A DNA stretch of 64,000 nucleotides from Adhaeretor mobilis (GTDB lineage Bacteria > Planctomycetota > Planctomycetia > Pirellulales > Lacipirellulaceae). Position numbers and translations under genes: made by a program. The notes under the pieces are model-generated. The model was given only the letters and a program-made list of their open reading frames with translations, did no database searches and was not told the DNA's origin. The stretch lies in assembly GCF_007741515.1 (NCBI RefSeq), contig NZ_CP036263.1, positions 1,116,001 through 1,180,000 of the forward strand. Reading direction: 5' to 3'. Each line of letters starts with the position of its first letter. Position 1 is the first letter of the stretch. Shown in pieces: positions 30,413-40,400 of the stretch.

Positions 30413-30626
30413 TGCCCTATCCTTGACGCTACACCCCAAATTGGCAATCCATCGATCCTCTAAGGAGTGTGGCTCACGGCAGATCTGGTTCTACAAGGGA
30501 GTCTCGCGCCATGAAGTCTGCCCTACGCAAAGTGCTGAAAAGTGTTGGCCTCTTCAAGTCGGTTAGTTGGGCCAAATGGGCCCTGCAGGTAAGAGGATGG
30601 CTCGCATGGCCCTCCCCGGCGTCAAC

Positions 30627-30890
30627 TTACGCGAACTGACCGGCTTGACTTGCATCCGGTTCACCGCGGAGCAATTCGTAAAGCTTGGCCGGACCTAACA
30701 GAATGTCTTTGAGGCCGGCTTGTACCTCTTTGGAATTCAGGGCTTGGGAACTCATCGCCTCGTGTGCGTCTAACGCTTCCATGATGCCTGAGAGAATCTC
30801 GCGGTTGAGATCGGGAGAATTCGAGAACTGTTCTTTGGAATTGCGGCCTGCTAGTTCAAACTCACGCCAAACCGCTTCTTCGATCTTTCA
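30627..30890 (-). pseudogene. C-terminal fragment resembling type I restriction subunit R
   Basis: A minus-strand frame reads IEEAVWREFELAGRN, then EQFSNSPDLNREILSGIMEA, and LDAHEAMSSQALNSKEVQAG and ends at 30627. This pattern resembles the C-terminal helical region of HsdR proteins. Upstream the frame is broken by a shift near 30888, beyond which KEKGYFGNQNTVARPVAAKW continues in another frame. Only the tail of the gene remains. The identification with HsdR is from memory of the motif and is tentative; the fragmentary state is clear. Confidence 0.45.
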
Positions 30891-30912
30891 ACCGTGTGGT
30901 CCCACTTGGCGG

Positions 30913-31152
30913 CTACGGGGCGGGCGACTGTGTTTTGGTTGCCGAAGTAGCCCTTTTCTTTGATCCCTTCGGTGATGGGATTCGCTTCTCGAACGTGGTT
31001 TTCACCTCACGCCCGATGATCATCAAGTTGGGGTCGGCGATTGAGACGTCATGCGCCAGTATGTCTTGCAGCCGTGCCTCGAAATCGAGTGGGGCGAACT
31101 GCATTTGCTGCAAGTCGTTGTCGATTCGCCAGATTCCTAGTTCCAAAGGCAT
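30913..31152 (-). pseudogene. N-terminal fragment of a DUF91-like nuclease family protein
   Basis: The first ~55 residues (MPLELGIWRIDNDLQQMQFA, then DFEARLQDILAHDVSI and NLMIIGREVKTTF) match a common family beginning MPxExGIWRID and containing LExxLxxDxxI...IGRxVxT. Members have a PD-(D/E)XK-type nuclease core. The expected catalytic part (DLLAxDxDGxLxxxELK) is missing: after residue 55 the frame runs into unrelated low-complexity sequence. It is therefore a truncated gene. It lies among other restriction-like remnants on the same strand. Confidence 0.5.
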
Positions 31153-31203
31153 GTGGTCGAGGTCCCTGTTGTGCGGGTCTATTGGTCAAAAAACTTCGTT
31201 CTG

Positions 31204-32211
31204 CTACGGATCCCGATGCAGCCATTCCTCTTTCAGCGCATTTACCACTTCTGAGTAATCCGGGAACATGAGGTGCCTCGCGATTCGCTCTCTTGACAAC
31301 ATCCACAAGATTTCGCCGGCAACAGCGCTTGGTGCGGAAATGCGGTACATGACAGGTCCGATGTCTTGCAGGACTTTAGCCTGGCTATCGATGGAACGCT
31401 GGAGAATATCAGGTACAGTGCGGAGATCGACATCCGCCAACAGGCTTGCAGGGCCTATTTCAACTCGGCTTAGAGTAAACGTACCATCTTGTGCAAACAT
31501 ATTTCGATTGCCTTCATAGGGTACGCGAACTAGTTCCTCGCTTTGCAGTACGCGACCACTCTTCTCTCGCCTTGAACCTGTAATTCCAGTGCTCAGAGCC
31601 CATACCGACATTCGTTTAGGGGGAGCGCCAGCGGCTAGTGGATTTGCGGCGCCCGAAGCTGCGAAGTATGCGGCTATCCGGGGAGACCGCGACCAGTCAA
31701 GCAGCCGAGTCGGCAAGCCGCTATGCCTCGCAATGGCAAGTAATTTATAGCAATGTGGAAAGGGCCATTTTCGCTCTTTTCCGGCATATTGATGGCTAGC
31801 ATCAATCCCCTCGATTTGCAGGTCTGATTGGAGAATAACTTCGACGTAAGATCTCATTTCGTGGAGGCGTTCAAATGCATCAGCAGTTGAGTCTGGAAGG
31901 ACCATCCCACAGTCATTGGCACACTCCGCAAATCGGAGCAACATTACAATTTCGAGGAGCACTTGATATGCCGCAGAGTTAGTCTTGCCCGATTTCAAGA
32001 AATCTTGCCCCGCACAATGTCTCACCAAGGACTTTGCTTTCGCATCTCGTCGCAGTACGGTTGGTGTCAGTGCGAATGAATCGTCTGAGTGGCCGCGGAA
32101 TATCCAGCCCCCAGGAAGGCTTTCGTAGTTTTTGTGGTGAATGGAAAGTTGCTGCAGAAACTCGTTGGCGGATTCAACTTCTATCTCACAAACTGGTTGG
32201 TACATCGGCAT
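31204..32211 (-). CDS. FRG-domain protein
   Basis: 335-residue protein with the FRG signature near the N-terminus (GGWIFRGHSDDSFALTPTVL) and the second conserved block HSGLPTRLLDWSRSPRIAAY. FRG proteins are small cytoplasmic proteins often found in defence islands; the domain is suspected of nucleotide-related enzymatic activity, but the reaction is not established. The gene looks complete, with start ATG at 32211. It lies in the minus-strand remnant cluster bordering the BREX-like operon. The 276 bp upstream hold no other gene that I can support. Confidence 0.85.
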   Translation of the reverse strand: MPMYQPVCEIEVESANEFLQQLSIHHKNYESLPGGWIFRGHSDDSFALTPTVLRRDAKAKSLVRHCAGQDFLKSGKTNSAAYQVLLEIVMLLRFAECANDCGMVLPDSTADAFERLHEMRSYVEVILQSDLQIEGIDASHQYAGKERKWPFPHCYKLLAIARHSGLPTRLLDWSRSPRIAAYFAASGAANPLAAGAPPKRMSVWALSTGITGSRREKSGRVLQSEELVRVPYEGNRNMFAQDGTFTLSRVEIGPASLLADVDLRTVPDILQRSIDSQAKVLQDIGPVMYRISAPSAVAGEILWMLSRERIARHLMFPDYSEVVNALKEEWLHRDP

Positions 32212-32487
32212 GTCATTCTTAAGCTGGATTAGAAACTGTGATTGCCAATTCCACTATATGGCCGGTCTTCGTTTATTAACGCGTCCTTCTCCCACCAATC
32301 TGTGCCCGACTCTCTATCTCTCGGCGTACGCTGTCTTCTAGGCCATTTCGAACGCGCCCAAATCGCCGAGAATGGTTCCAATAGTTTGACCGCTGAATGG
32401 CCGCCCAAGTATCCGCTCGCGGTCAACATTTTGTTCTGCACCTAACCGTGCTAGTTAAGGATTTCTTCGACGCGATCTGATTAGTAT

Positions 32488-32874
32488 TCATACGGCTTGC
32501 GGGCACACAACGACCTTCATGTTTGGATGGGACTCGAAGATTGGGGTGAGTACCGAGTCGCGTTCGTGACAGAGGGCGACGGAGATGATGGATCGCGGGT
32601 TGAAGGCTTGCATCAGGTGTGCGGAGAAATAGGCTTGCCCGAGCAAGGACATACTGGAGCGGCCGGGTTTGGTTTGTACGACGATGATGTCCTGATCTTT
32701 TATGTCAACCTCTTCCGACTTGACAATTCGTTTTGCGCCGTCTCGTACGATAACTCCATCGATCCAACGCGGGCTTGCGGTTGCTGATTTGGCGACCGCT
32801 TTGAATTCTTCAATGAGCGTGCCGCCAATTTGTTCCCAGTACCAGTGAGTCATGGGTGTTTCGTGCTTGCTCAT
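32488..32874 (-). CDS. Conserved small protein, possible PD-(D/E)XK-like fold
   Basis: 128 residues: MTHWYWEQIGGTLIEEFKAV from residue 8, then RWIDGVIVRDG and DIIVVQTKPGRSSMSLLGQA. The spacing of an Asp (WIDGVIV) and a VVQxK strand resembles the catalytic core of restriction-like nucleases, with Gln at the usual Glu position. The family is widespread but uncharacterised as far as I know. The start could be at 32874 or at the internal ATG (MTHW) at 32853. The context of restriction-like fragments supports a defence-related origin. Confidence 0.55.
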   Translation of the reverse strand: MSKHETPMTHWYWEQIGGTLIEEFKAVAKSATASPRWIDGVIVRDGAKRIVKSEEVDIKDQDIIVVQTKPGRSSMSLLGQAYFSAHLMQAFNPRSIISVALCHERDSVLTPIFESHPNMKVVVCPQAV

Positions 32875-32998
32875 TGACTGGATCCGTCGAGGATTTGATG
32901 AATCGGCTAGGCACTTACCTGGCCATGCTATGACTCTGGGAGTAGCTGCTTGCCCAATTCTACTCCATAAACGAATTTTCTTCGGCGAGCGAGGTTAT

Positions 32999-33229
32999 CT
33001 ACTTATTGGCCATCGCGTGCAATGCATCTTTGCAGATGCAAAGGCAATCTCCAACCTCGCCCGCAAATAGCTTTTGAAACGGCTTGGGCAGCGACGTCGG
33101 TTCAATCCATTTCGTAGAAGGCTTAAAGCTAATGGCCGTCGCGCCGACACGGACTCCGGCATGTAGGCAAACATATTCGGGCTCTAGTTCCAAATACGCT
33201 CCAAGGCGGTGTGCCGTATCGTAGACCAT
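32999..33229 (-). CDS. Small hypothetical protein, possibly truncated
   Basis: 76 residues (MVYDTAHRLGAYLELEPEYV, HAGVRVGATAISF, FAGEVGDCLCICKDAL). It has the look of a genuine protein and not a shadow frame, but I cannot name the family. The frame remains open for about 14 codons upstream of the ATG without a better start, so the N-terminus may have been lost. It is followed on the same strand by the small PD-(D/E)XK-like gene. Divergently, the HTH regulator of the BREX-like operon starts about 120 bp away. Confidence 0.4.
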   Translation of the reverse strand: MVYDTAHRLGAYLELEPEYVCLHAGVRVGATAISFKPSTKWIEPTSLPKPFQKLFAGEVGDCLCICKDALHAMANK

Positions 33230-33285
33230 CAGCTCACTGATAGCCCGGCGCCAGGAATTCTTATGCGGGCACTACTAACCTTCCT

Positions 33286-33303
33286 TGGTAACCTTTGGTA
33301 CCA
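33286..33303. promoter_or_regulatory. Inverted repeat, candidate operator
   Basis: TGGTA at 33286-33290 and TACCA at 33299-33303 form an inverted repeat with an 8-nt centre, and the related CCTTTGGT recurs at 33324-33331. It sits about 40 bp upstream of the HTH gene start, where an autoregulator could bind. No footprint or promoter boxes confirm this. Confidence 0.35.
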
Positions 33304-33344
33304 TGCATCGATCAGATGATTTCCTTTGGTCCCAGGGTAAGGAA

Positions 33345-33554
33345 ATGCCAAAACTGGACGAATACCTGCAGATCACTGAAGCCGCCGAAATGTTGGGGGT
33401 TTGTCGTAACACCCTCCGCAACTGGGGGCACTCCGGTCGGATCGAGGAACATCGACACCCCATCAACAACTATCGCCTTTACAAACGAGCTGACCTTGAA
33501 CAGCTACTTCGCGAAACCGAAAAGTCGGTCAAAGCCAAGAGAAAGCCACGCTGA
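33345..33554 (+). CDS. MerR/excisionase-type HTH protein
   Basis: 69-residue protein with a winged-helix HTH_17/MerR-like domain: YLQITEAAEMLGVCRNTLRN, then WGHSGRIEEHRHPINNYRLY and KRADLEQLL. ATG 33345 is preferred because AGGGTAAGG lies just upstream; in-frame starts at 33303 and 33285 are possible. It is the first gene of the plus-strand defence operon, 68 bp before the ATPase gene, and is the natural candidate for its transcriptional regulator. It lacks the C-terminal effector domain of full MerR proteins. Confidence 0.8.
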   Translation: MPKLDEYLQITEAAEMLGVCRNTLRNWGHSGRIEEHRHPINNYRLYKRADLEQLLRETEKSVKAKRKPR

Positions 33555-33622
33555 CGAGAGTTCACCCACCAAATCACTAGACGATCGACCAGGCTCGATC
33601 TGCGAACGCGGGAAAATGCCAG

Positions 33623-36385
33623 ATGGTAGACCTACAACTTCGTGAGGAGTTCAAAGGGAAACGTCTCAAAGGGACTACGGTTGATTTCACCAACCAGTCG
33701 AAGACAGGTGCGTTGCAGCGCGACGCTGCTGATTTTCTGCGAATCACTTATCCATCCCATGATTTGCTGAAGACCATAGAGGCAACTGGGCCGGGCCAAT
33801 CGCGCCCGCTGGCTCTCATCGGTTCGCGAGGTCAGGGTAAGTCGCACTTGATGGCCGCGCTCTACCACTTGTGCAAGAACCCTGAAGTCGGCAGGGAGTG
33901 GCTCGACCAATGGGCCGATGTCCTTAAGAACCCAAAGCTCGCCGAGCTCGGGCTTCGCGAAGACTGTCACGTCATCGCGGAGAGCATGCATTTGCAGCGT
34001 TACCAATATCTTTGGGACGTCATCTTCGAAAACCATCCGAAAGGTGAGGTCTTCCGAGAAATCTGGGAGCGGATGGGCGACAAGAAGACCAATGTTCCCA
34101 GCTACGACCTAATGTACGACATGTTCAAAGAGCAGCCAACGATGCTGATCGTTGACGAATTTCAAACGTGGTACGAAGGTCTCACGAACACGAAACAGTA
34201 TCCCCGTCGTAATTGGGCCTTCATTTTCATTCAGATTCTCTCGGAGATTGCCCAAAAGCACCCTGAGCTACTCGTGCTGGCTGTTTCCGTTCGCGAGGGC
34301 AGTTCTGATGCGTACCAGCAGGTTCGTCGCGTCAATCCTGTCGATGTGGACTTCAAAGGTCCGTATGCGAAGCGCGACCGCCAACGTTTGCTCCTGTATC
34401 GTATTTTTGAAAACCGGATGCAGGCGCATGAAGACGATATCAAACTGATCATCGAAAACCATCTTTCGGAGTACTTCCGACTCGGCAATGTTCCGCAGCA
34501 AGAACAAGAGAAGAAAACTGCCGACTTTGTCGAGTCTTGGCCGTTTGCTCCTCACCTGCTGCAACTGCTCGATGACCAAGTGCTTGTGGCCACCGACGCG
34601 CAAGAGGCTCGCGACCTAATCAAAATTCTGGTTGACCTATTCAAGAACCACGAACCGCAGGACGCCATTATTACTGCCGCCGACTTCTCATTGACCAGTG
34701 AGAAGTCAGCCGTTGGTTCGCTGCTTGACTCCGTGGCGAATCAAGAGCACAAAGACCTCCGCGAGAAAGCTCAGCGGAACCTTGAGGTCGTTTTGGCAGC
34801 TGTGCCCAACGCGAAGAACGCCGTACCGCACGCCGAAGAAATCATCAGCTCGCTGTGGCTGCGTTCACTCAATGTTGAGCAACTGCGCGGCTCCGAGCCA
34901 GAAACACTGCAAATCGATATCACACGAGCCAATAAGATCGACGACAACGCATTCGAAGTCGAACTGGCCAACATCGTCGATAACAGTTTCAACATTCATC
35001 AGGTTGGTGGTCGCCTGATTTTCCGTCAAGAAGAAAATGCACGAGCCAAACTGCTTTCATATGCCAAGAATGACAAGCTGTTCAAGGAAGGCGAACACGC
35101 TGGCCAGGGCCTAGAGCATCTCGCCAAGGAGATACGGGCTGTTCTCGGAGGTGACGAGAGCGTATCAGCCAAGCACCGAATCGTCGTACTCAAGACCATG
35201 TGGAACAACGCCCCATGGTCTGAGTTTGAGGAGAACCAGGGGCCAAAGGCTTGGGATGACAAGCGATTAACCACGGTTGTAATTCCAGAGCTTCCAGAGA
35301 AACATGCTGAGGCTCTCGGGAAATGGTTGAAGGAACACCTGCAGGACAGTCGCAACACGATTCGTTTTCTGCTGCCACAGAAAGGAACAGGGAACGTCTA
35401 CTACGACCGCGACCTTGTGATTCTCGCCCGCGCTGTCTATTTGGCAAACGAGTGGCACAAGAACGACACGAAGGCCGGTTATGCTGAGTTGGCCAGAACG
35501 TTCCGCAAGGATGAATTAATTCCCAAGATCAGGAGTCGATTTGATCGGCTCTGCGTTCTAAGTGAGTGGAATTATGCAGAACCGGCCAAATGCATCTTCG
35601 AAGAAAGCAAAATCGACAAACAGGGAGACAAGATTCCCGAAGAGATCGACCGCATCGTTCGAGAAGAGATGTTCATTCCCGAGGAGTTCGAAGAGTACGT
35701 TGCGATGTTCGCCTCGGACAACGAATCAGTCGGCAAGCTCTTAAAGGACCTCCGTGAACCGAGACCCCATGGCAAGCCTTGCATTCCTTGGCTCGGCGAG
35801 ACCGAGCTCAAGGAACGCGTCGAGAAGCTCTGCGCCGATGGAGTGATTGCTCTGAACATTCGCGGCACTCGGCTGATGCAGGCGAAACCTGGCGAAGACT
35901 TCGAGACAGCTTGGCGCCGGATGAAAGGCCAGTTGCCCACGGGAACCCATCTCAATGACACTACTATTCAGAAGCCGGACAGCTCCGCCGCCAGCGGCGG
36001 CAAGCCGATTGTGACTGAAACCGGCGGTGCTACGGGCACTCCCGAGCCGGGAACTGACCCAATATCGGGAGGCTTGTTTGGCGGAGGTACACCAGACGCA
36101 ACTGGTACGGGTGAACCGCAACCGGGGACTGACCCAACAGGCAGTGGGACAGCGGGCGTAGGTACCGGCACGGCCGTACCAACCACGTCACATTCTGCTC
36201 CCGCCACGTCTGCACTGAATTTACTTGGCCAAATCGAAGACTGGGGCATCAACCCGGGAACACCTGTTACCAACGTAAGGGTATCTGTTGGTCAAATGAC
36301 CGGTGCACAGCTGCAGAAGCTTATCAAAGACTTACCCGATGGAGTCACTTACAGTCTGGAACTTGAGAAAGAGGCGGATAACTAA
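33623..36385 (+). CDS. DUF499-type P-loop ATPase (BrxC/PglY-like)
   Basis: 920-residue ATPase. Walker A is GSRGQGKS at residues 67-74 and Walker B is LIVDEF at 175-180, followed by a sensor-like LLVLAVSVREG. The long helical remainder ends in a Gly/Pro/Thr-rich linker (about 780-850) and a short C-terminal domain (VRVSVGQMTGAQLQKLI). The organisation fits DUF499/COG1483 ATPases that accompany PglZ and methylases in phage-defence clusters, analogous to BrxC/PglY. Its stop overlaps the PglZ start (TAATG), implying coupled translation and a shared complex. The family call is from motifs and context. Confidence 0.85.
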   Translation: MVDLQLREEFKGKRLKGTTVDFTNQSKTGALQRDAADFLRITYPSHDLLKTIEATGPGQSRPLALIGSRGQGKSHLMAALYHLCKNPEVGREWLDQWADVLKNPKLAELGLREDCHVIAESMHLQRYQYLWDVIFENHPKGEVFREIWERMGDKKTNVPSYDLMYDMFKEQPTMLIVDEFQTWYEGLTNTKQYPRRNWAFIFIQILSEIAQKHPELLVLAVSVREGSSDAYQQVRRVNPVDVDFKGPYAKRDRQRLLLYRIFENRMQAHEDDIKLIIENHLSEYFRLGNVPQQEQEKKTADFVESWPFAPHLLQLLDDQVLVATDAQEARDLIKILVDLFKNHEPQDAIITAADFSLTSEKSAVGSLLDSVANQEHKDLREKAQRNLEVVLAAVPNAKNAVPHAEEIISSLWLRSLNVEQLRGSEPETLQIDITRANKIDDNAFEVELANIVDNSFNIHQVGGRLIFRQEENARAKLLSYAKNDKLFKEGEHAGQGLEHLAKEIRAVLGGDESVSAKHRIVVLKTMWNNAPWSEFEENQGPKAWDDKRLTTVVIPELPEKHAEALGKWLKEHLQDSRNTIRFLLPQKGTGNVYYDRDLVILARAVYLANEWHKNDTKAGYAELARTFRKDELIPKIRSRFDRLCVLSEWNYAEPAKCIFEESKIDKQGDKIPEEIDRIVREEMFIPEEFEEYVAMFASDNESVGKLLKDLREPRPHGKPCIPWLGETELKERVEKLCADGVIALNIRGTRLMQAKPGEDFETAWRRMKGQLPTGTHLNDTTIQKPDSSAASGGKPIVTETGGATGTPEPGTDPISGGLFGGGTPDATGTGEPQPGTDPTGSGTAGVGTGTAVPTTSHSAPATSALNLLGQIEDWGINPGTPVTNVRVSVGQMTGAQLQKLIKDLPDGVTYSLELEKEADN

Positions 36386-37416
36386 TGTCTCTTGCATCAG
36401 CGCCATTATCGAGGGGACTACTCGACACGATTACCAGCGGCTCACCCCAGCAAGCTTGGGATGCGATTGGTCAGTCGTTATGGGAGACATTCTCGGCACC
36501 TATAAGTGCGGCCAGCAAGCAAACCGCCACGTCCGAGATTGTTAACCGCGATGCGAATATCAACGAACTTGAGAATGTAGTGTCTGGCTCCTGCTGGGAT
36601 TTGTGGCAACACTTCGGCGACTGCGTTCCACGTACCAGTCAGTCGCTTATCGAATTCTGGGGCCGTGTTGGTGGTGGCAAAGCGGTCCTCATTTTGGACG
36701 GGTTGTCGCTGCGTGAATCTCCTTGGCTGCTCGGCGCGCTAAAAGAGCGGGGTTACACAATTCACAAAGCGGGCTATCGAGCATCCGAGCTTCCCTGCGA
36801 AACAACTCCTTTTGCCCGTTCGCTTGGGTTCCAGCAGAGAGCCGACTTGGAGAACAATGGAGCGAGCAAGACGCACAGTCTGACCGGAGCTGCCACAGAA
36901 TCCACCGGGCTCCCTTGGGAAGATTGTGTGGCCAGCGTCAAATCGCAGGAGCACTTTGTTTATTGGCATCATTGGCCAGACAGCCGCATTCACGAACTGG
37001 CCAAGCCTGGTGAAGGGCTGAGAAAATTAGCTGCCGAGGCCCAGTCCCGGCTATCAGAAGATGCTTTTTGGGAATTCGTTGAGCGGCTTGCTCATGGTCG
37101 CCGCTTGGTGATAACTGCCGACCACGGCTTCGCCGCTTGTGGAAATTTTCCTGACCTGGGCAAAGAACAATCGAATTACATGAAAGCCCTATTCAAGAGT
37201 GGCCGCACAGCGGTGGTTCCACCGTCGACGGAGCCGACGGAACCCGCTGCATGGATGCCGCCAATCGACTTAGAGCTGGAAACGGAACACGGCAAGCATC
37301 GCTTTGCATTGGGCAGGCGTAAATGGAAAGTCTCTGGCGAAAAGAATCGCTTGCTCGCACACGGCGGGCTCTCGCTGCTGGAGGTGTTTGTTCCTTTTTT
37401 CGAATTGTCAACGTAA
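36385..37416 (+). CDS. Short PglZ-domain protein
   Basis: 343-residue protein recognisable as PglZ (alkaline-phosphatase-like fold): VLILDGLSLRE with Asp105, LVITADHGF at 242-249, and the C-terminal LLAHGGLSLLEVFVPF block at 323-338. BREX PglZ proteins are usually about 600-900 residues, so this is close to a bare catalytic domain with a ~90-residue N-terminal extension. PglZ is required in BREX and Pgl phage defence; its substrate is not settled. The ATG overlaps the ATPase stop. It is followed 27 bp later by the methyltransferase. Confidence 0.85.
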   Translation: MSLASAPLSRGLLDTITSGSPQQAWDAIGQSLWETFSAPISAASKQTATSEIVNRDANINELENVVSGSCWDLWQHFGDCVPRTSQSLIEFWGRVGGGKAVLILDGLSLRESPWLLGALKERGYTIHKAGYRASELPCETTPFARSLGFQQRADLENNGASKTHSLTGAATESTGLPWEDCVASVKSQEHFVYWHHWPDSRIHELAKPGEGLRKLAAEAQSRLSEDAFWEFVERLAHGRRLVITADHGFAACGNFPDLGKEQSNYMKALFKSGRTAVVPPSTEPTEPAAWMPPIDLELETEHGKHRFALGRRKWKVSGEKNRLLAHGGLSLLEVFVPFFELST

Positions 37417-37443
37417 GAGTGCGAAGCCGCACGGGGAAATCAC

Positions 37444-40400
37444 GTGGCGAGAATTAAGAAGAAGACGAAGGCACAGTTGCTACAAGAAGCGATCGCGGAA
37501 TCCGTACGCGCAGGAGAAGCAGTGCAACTCGACACGGTCGACTTCTCTGACCCTGATCGCCCGTCAACCTGTCTCGAAGTAGATTTTCCGATCCTCCCCG
37601 TGAATCGTGTTGCCGCCATTGAAGGCAACGCTGGTAAGCCGGTTTATCAAATGTCAAAATGGTGGGCCCGACGACGTTCGAGCGTATTCCGCGCGTTACT
37701 TCTTGCGGCAGCCACGAGAGCACCAGATGATCCTTTGGAAGCCGCCAATAAGATCTGGGAAGCCTATTATGGTAACCATCAATCCAATGAACGCTTCCGC
37801 CAGCTCACCGTCGCTGATGTCTTCATGGGTGGTGGAACTACAATCGTTGAGGGTGCTCGCCTCGGAATGCGGATGCTTGGAAACGACCTGAATCCGGTCG
37901 CTTGGCTAATCGTCAAGAACGAGCTGTCGCAAGTTGCATCTGAAGACGTACAAACACTGCTCGATGACATTCGTGCAGAAGTTCGGCCGCAGCTTATTCC
38001 CTTTTATGCTTGTGATTGTCCACGCGGCCACAAAGGCCAATGGACACATTCAGACGGCGAGATAATGCCGCCATCTTTTGACCCACTATCCGTACCACCG
38101 GAGGATAGGTCTCAATACGATTATAACGGTCCGGAAATCATCTACACATTCTGGTGTAAGCATGGCCCATGCACAGCTACAGAATGCGACCATCGCACAC
38201 CGATCATGACTAGTCCCGTGATTGCAGTAAAGGAAATATCCGCAAAAGCGTGGGCACAATGGTCTTGCTCAGAGTGTCAACAGCTATTTGACATAGAGCA
38301 GAAGCAAGTCCGAATGGCCCCAGCGTCGCCATTGATAGTCGCGGAGGATGAGGCTCCCTTTGCCACGATGGACGAAATGGGCAACTACACTTGTCCGCAT
38401 TGTGGCGTAGCGTTTCAGGATGAGGCGGCGGCTGCGACGGGCGAGTCTATCACATTGAAGAAAGCAAAGAACAAGAAGGTCAGTTTGACCTTGCTAGTAC
38501 ACCCATCGTGGTTGCGTGGAGCGTCAGCGCAAGATGCCGTCGGGCCGTATGGCGGTCGTGCGATCGATGGTGCAGAGGCGACATCTCGTTGGAATCACGC
38601 TCGCTCTAAGACACTATCATTCATCGAAGTTCGAGGTAAGCTGCCAGACGAAATCACAACGCCCGATACAAATGAGACTGTTGCAACGGGAAAGAAGGGA
38701 GGAACTATACCTGGAAAGTCAGCCTTTACATGTCAGGAAGCAACATGCGGATTGGACCAGGACATTCTTACTGCTATTCGCCAAACTGAAACCACGGGCC
38801 CACTTGCAGCCTACGCGGTACAGGGGTACTGCTCAGCCTGCAACGAAGACAAACAGCCCTATGGTGGTCGCTTCTTTGCAGAACCTAAAGCTGACACTAT
38901 CAATGCCGCATTTGCGGAATGGCAAAGCCGAGGCAAAGAAGAGCTAGATGCATGGTGGCCGAAGACCGAATTGCCATTCGGATTTATGACACACCAGAAC
39001 AACGGAGGAATTCCAAATCACGGTTTCACGCATTGGTGGACGATGTTTAATCCACGCCAGCTACTTGCTCAGTCACAGCTCCTTCGGGCAATCACGACGG
39101 TAGGCGAACACGATTGGACAGTGCGAGAATTCTTGCTCGGTGGTTTTCAACAAACTCTTCGTAATAACAACCTCTTCTGCATCTGGAATCCGCAACGTGA
39201 TACTCCGGAACCGATGTTTTCGAACAGCAACTATCACCCGAAGGCCACAATGGTCGAGAACTGCGTTTTCGCAAATCTCGGTCGTGGAAATTGGCAGTCG
39301 TCGAGTGAGAATACACTGGAAGGCTTGGGATGGTGCGATGATCCATGGGAACTTGTTTCTAAAGCGGGTTTGGCGACGACGGCACCAGAAATTGCAGAGT
39401 CAATTGGTGGCAAGAGTGCTAAGACATTTCCAAACGACCCCGTTACCGAAGGACATGTATTATCATGCCGTTCATCAAGTGACTTAAACGAACAAGGAGA
39501 CGAAACGGTTGACTTGGTAATTACTGATCCACCTTTTGGTGGCCTCCTTCATTATTCGGAGTTGTCAGATTTTTTTCACGTATGGCTGCGGATTCCATTG
39601 CAAGAACGCTTTCCCGACTACTTCTCAGCCGAGTACACGCCTAAAGCTCTGGAGGCGGTAGCCAATCGCGCAAGAAATCCAGAGGACCCAGACGGCTTTT
39701 ATCAGCAATTGCTGACGGAGTGCTGGCGAGAATCGGCTCGAATCCTGAAACCATCTGGCATTCTCGCTTTCACCTTCCACCACAGTGAAGATGAACCTTG
39801 GGTCGCCGTTCTCGAAAGCCTATTTAATGCTGGATTCTATTTAGAAGCTACCTACCCAATTCGCAGCGATGAGACTAAGGGCGAAGGTGGAAAGCCGGGG
39901 ACTTTTGGTTCACAACTAATTGAGTATGACATAATTCACGTCTGTCGAAAAAGAACCGAAGAACCAGAGCCAATCAGTTGGGCTCGACTACGTCGTACTA
40001 TCATGCGTGATGTTCGTGAATTACAGGACATTCTCGAACAACATCATGGGGATGGTCTAGGTGAGGCTGATTTACTGGTCATTCGAAGGGGGAAGGCGCT
40101 TGAATATTTCTCGCGGCACTATGGTAAGGTCTATGTTGAACGAGGTCGTGAAGACGAATTCTCGGTGCGAGATGCGCTTCTCGGTATCAATCAGCTGCTT
40201 GACGACACTGACGAAGACTCAGGTGACACCACACCTGTGACAGCCGAACTCTACACCCGACAGTTCCTCCGCTTGTTTACGGATAAGTCAGAGCTTTCAC
40301 GCGACCAAATACAGAAGTTCCTTCGTGGAACGGGCGTATCGAGAGGCTGGTTCATAGATCGCGGCTGGTGTTACGAAGAAAAGAAGGTGCTCTTTCTAAA

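Noticed and set aside
30511-30639. 42-codon frame MKSALRKVLKSVGLFKSVSW
   Set aside because: It has an AAGGGAG upstream and could be a small peptide, but there is no family or conservation evidence, so it was not listed.
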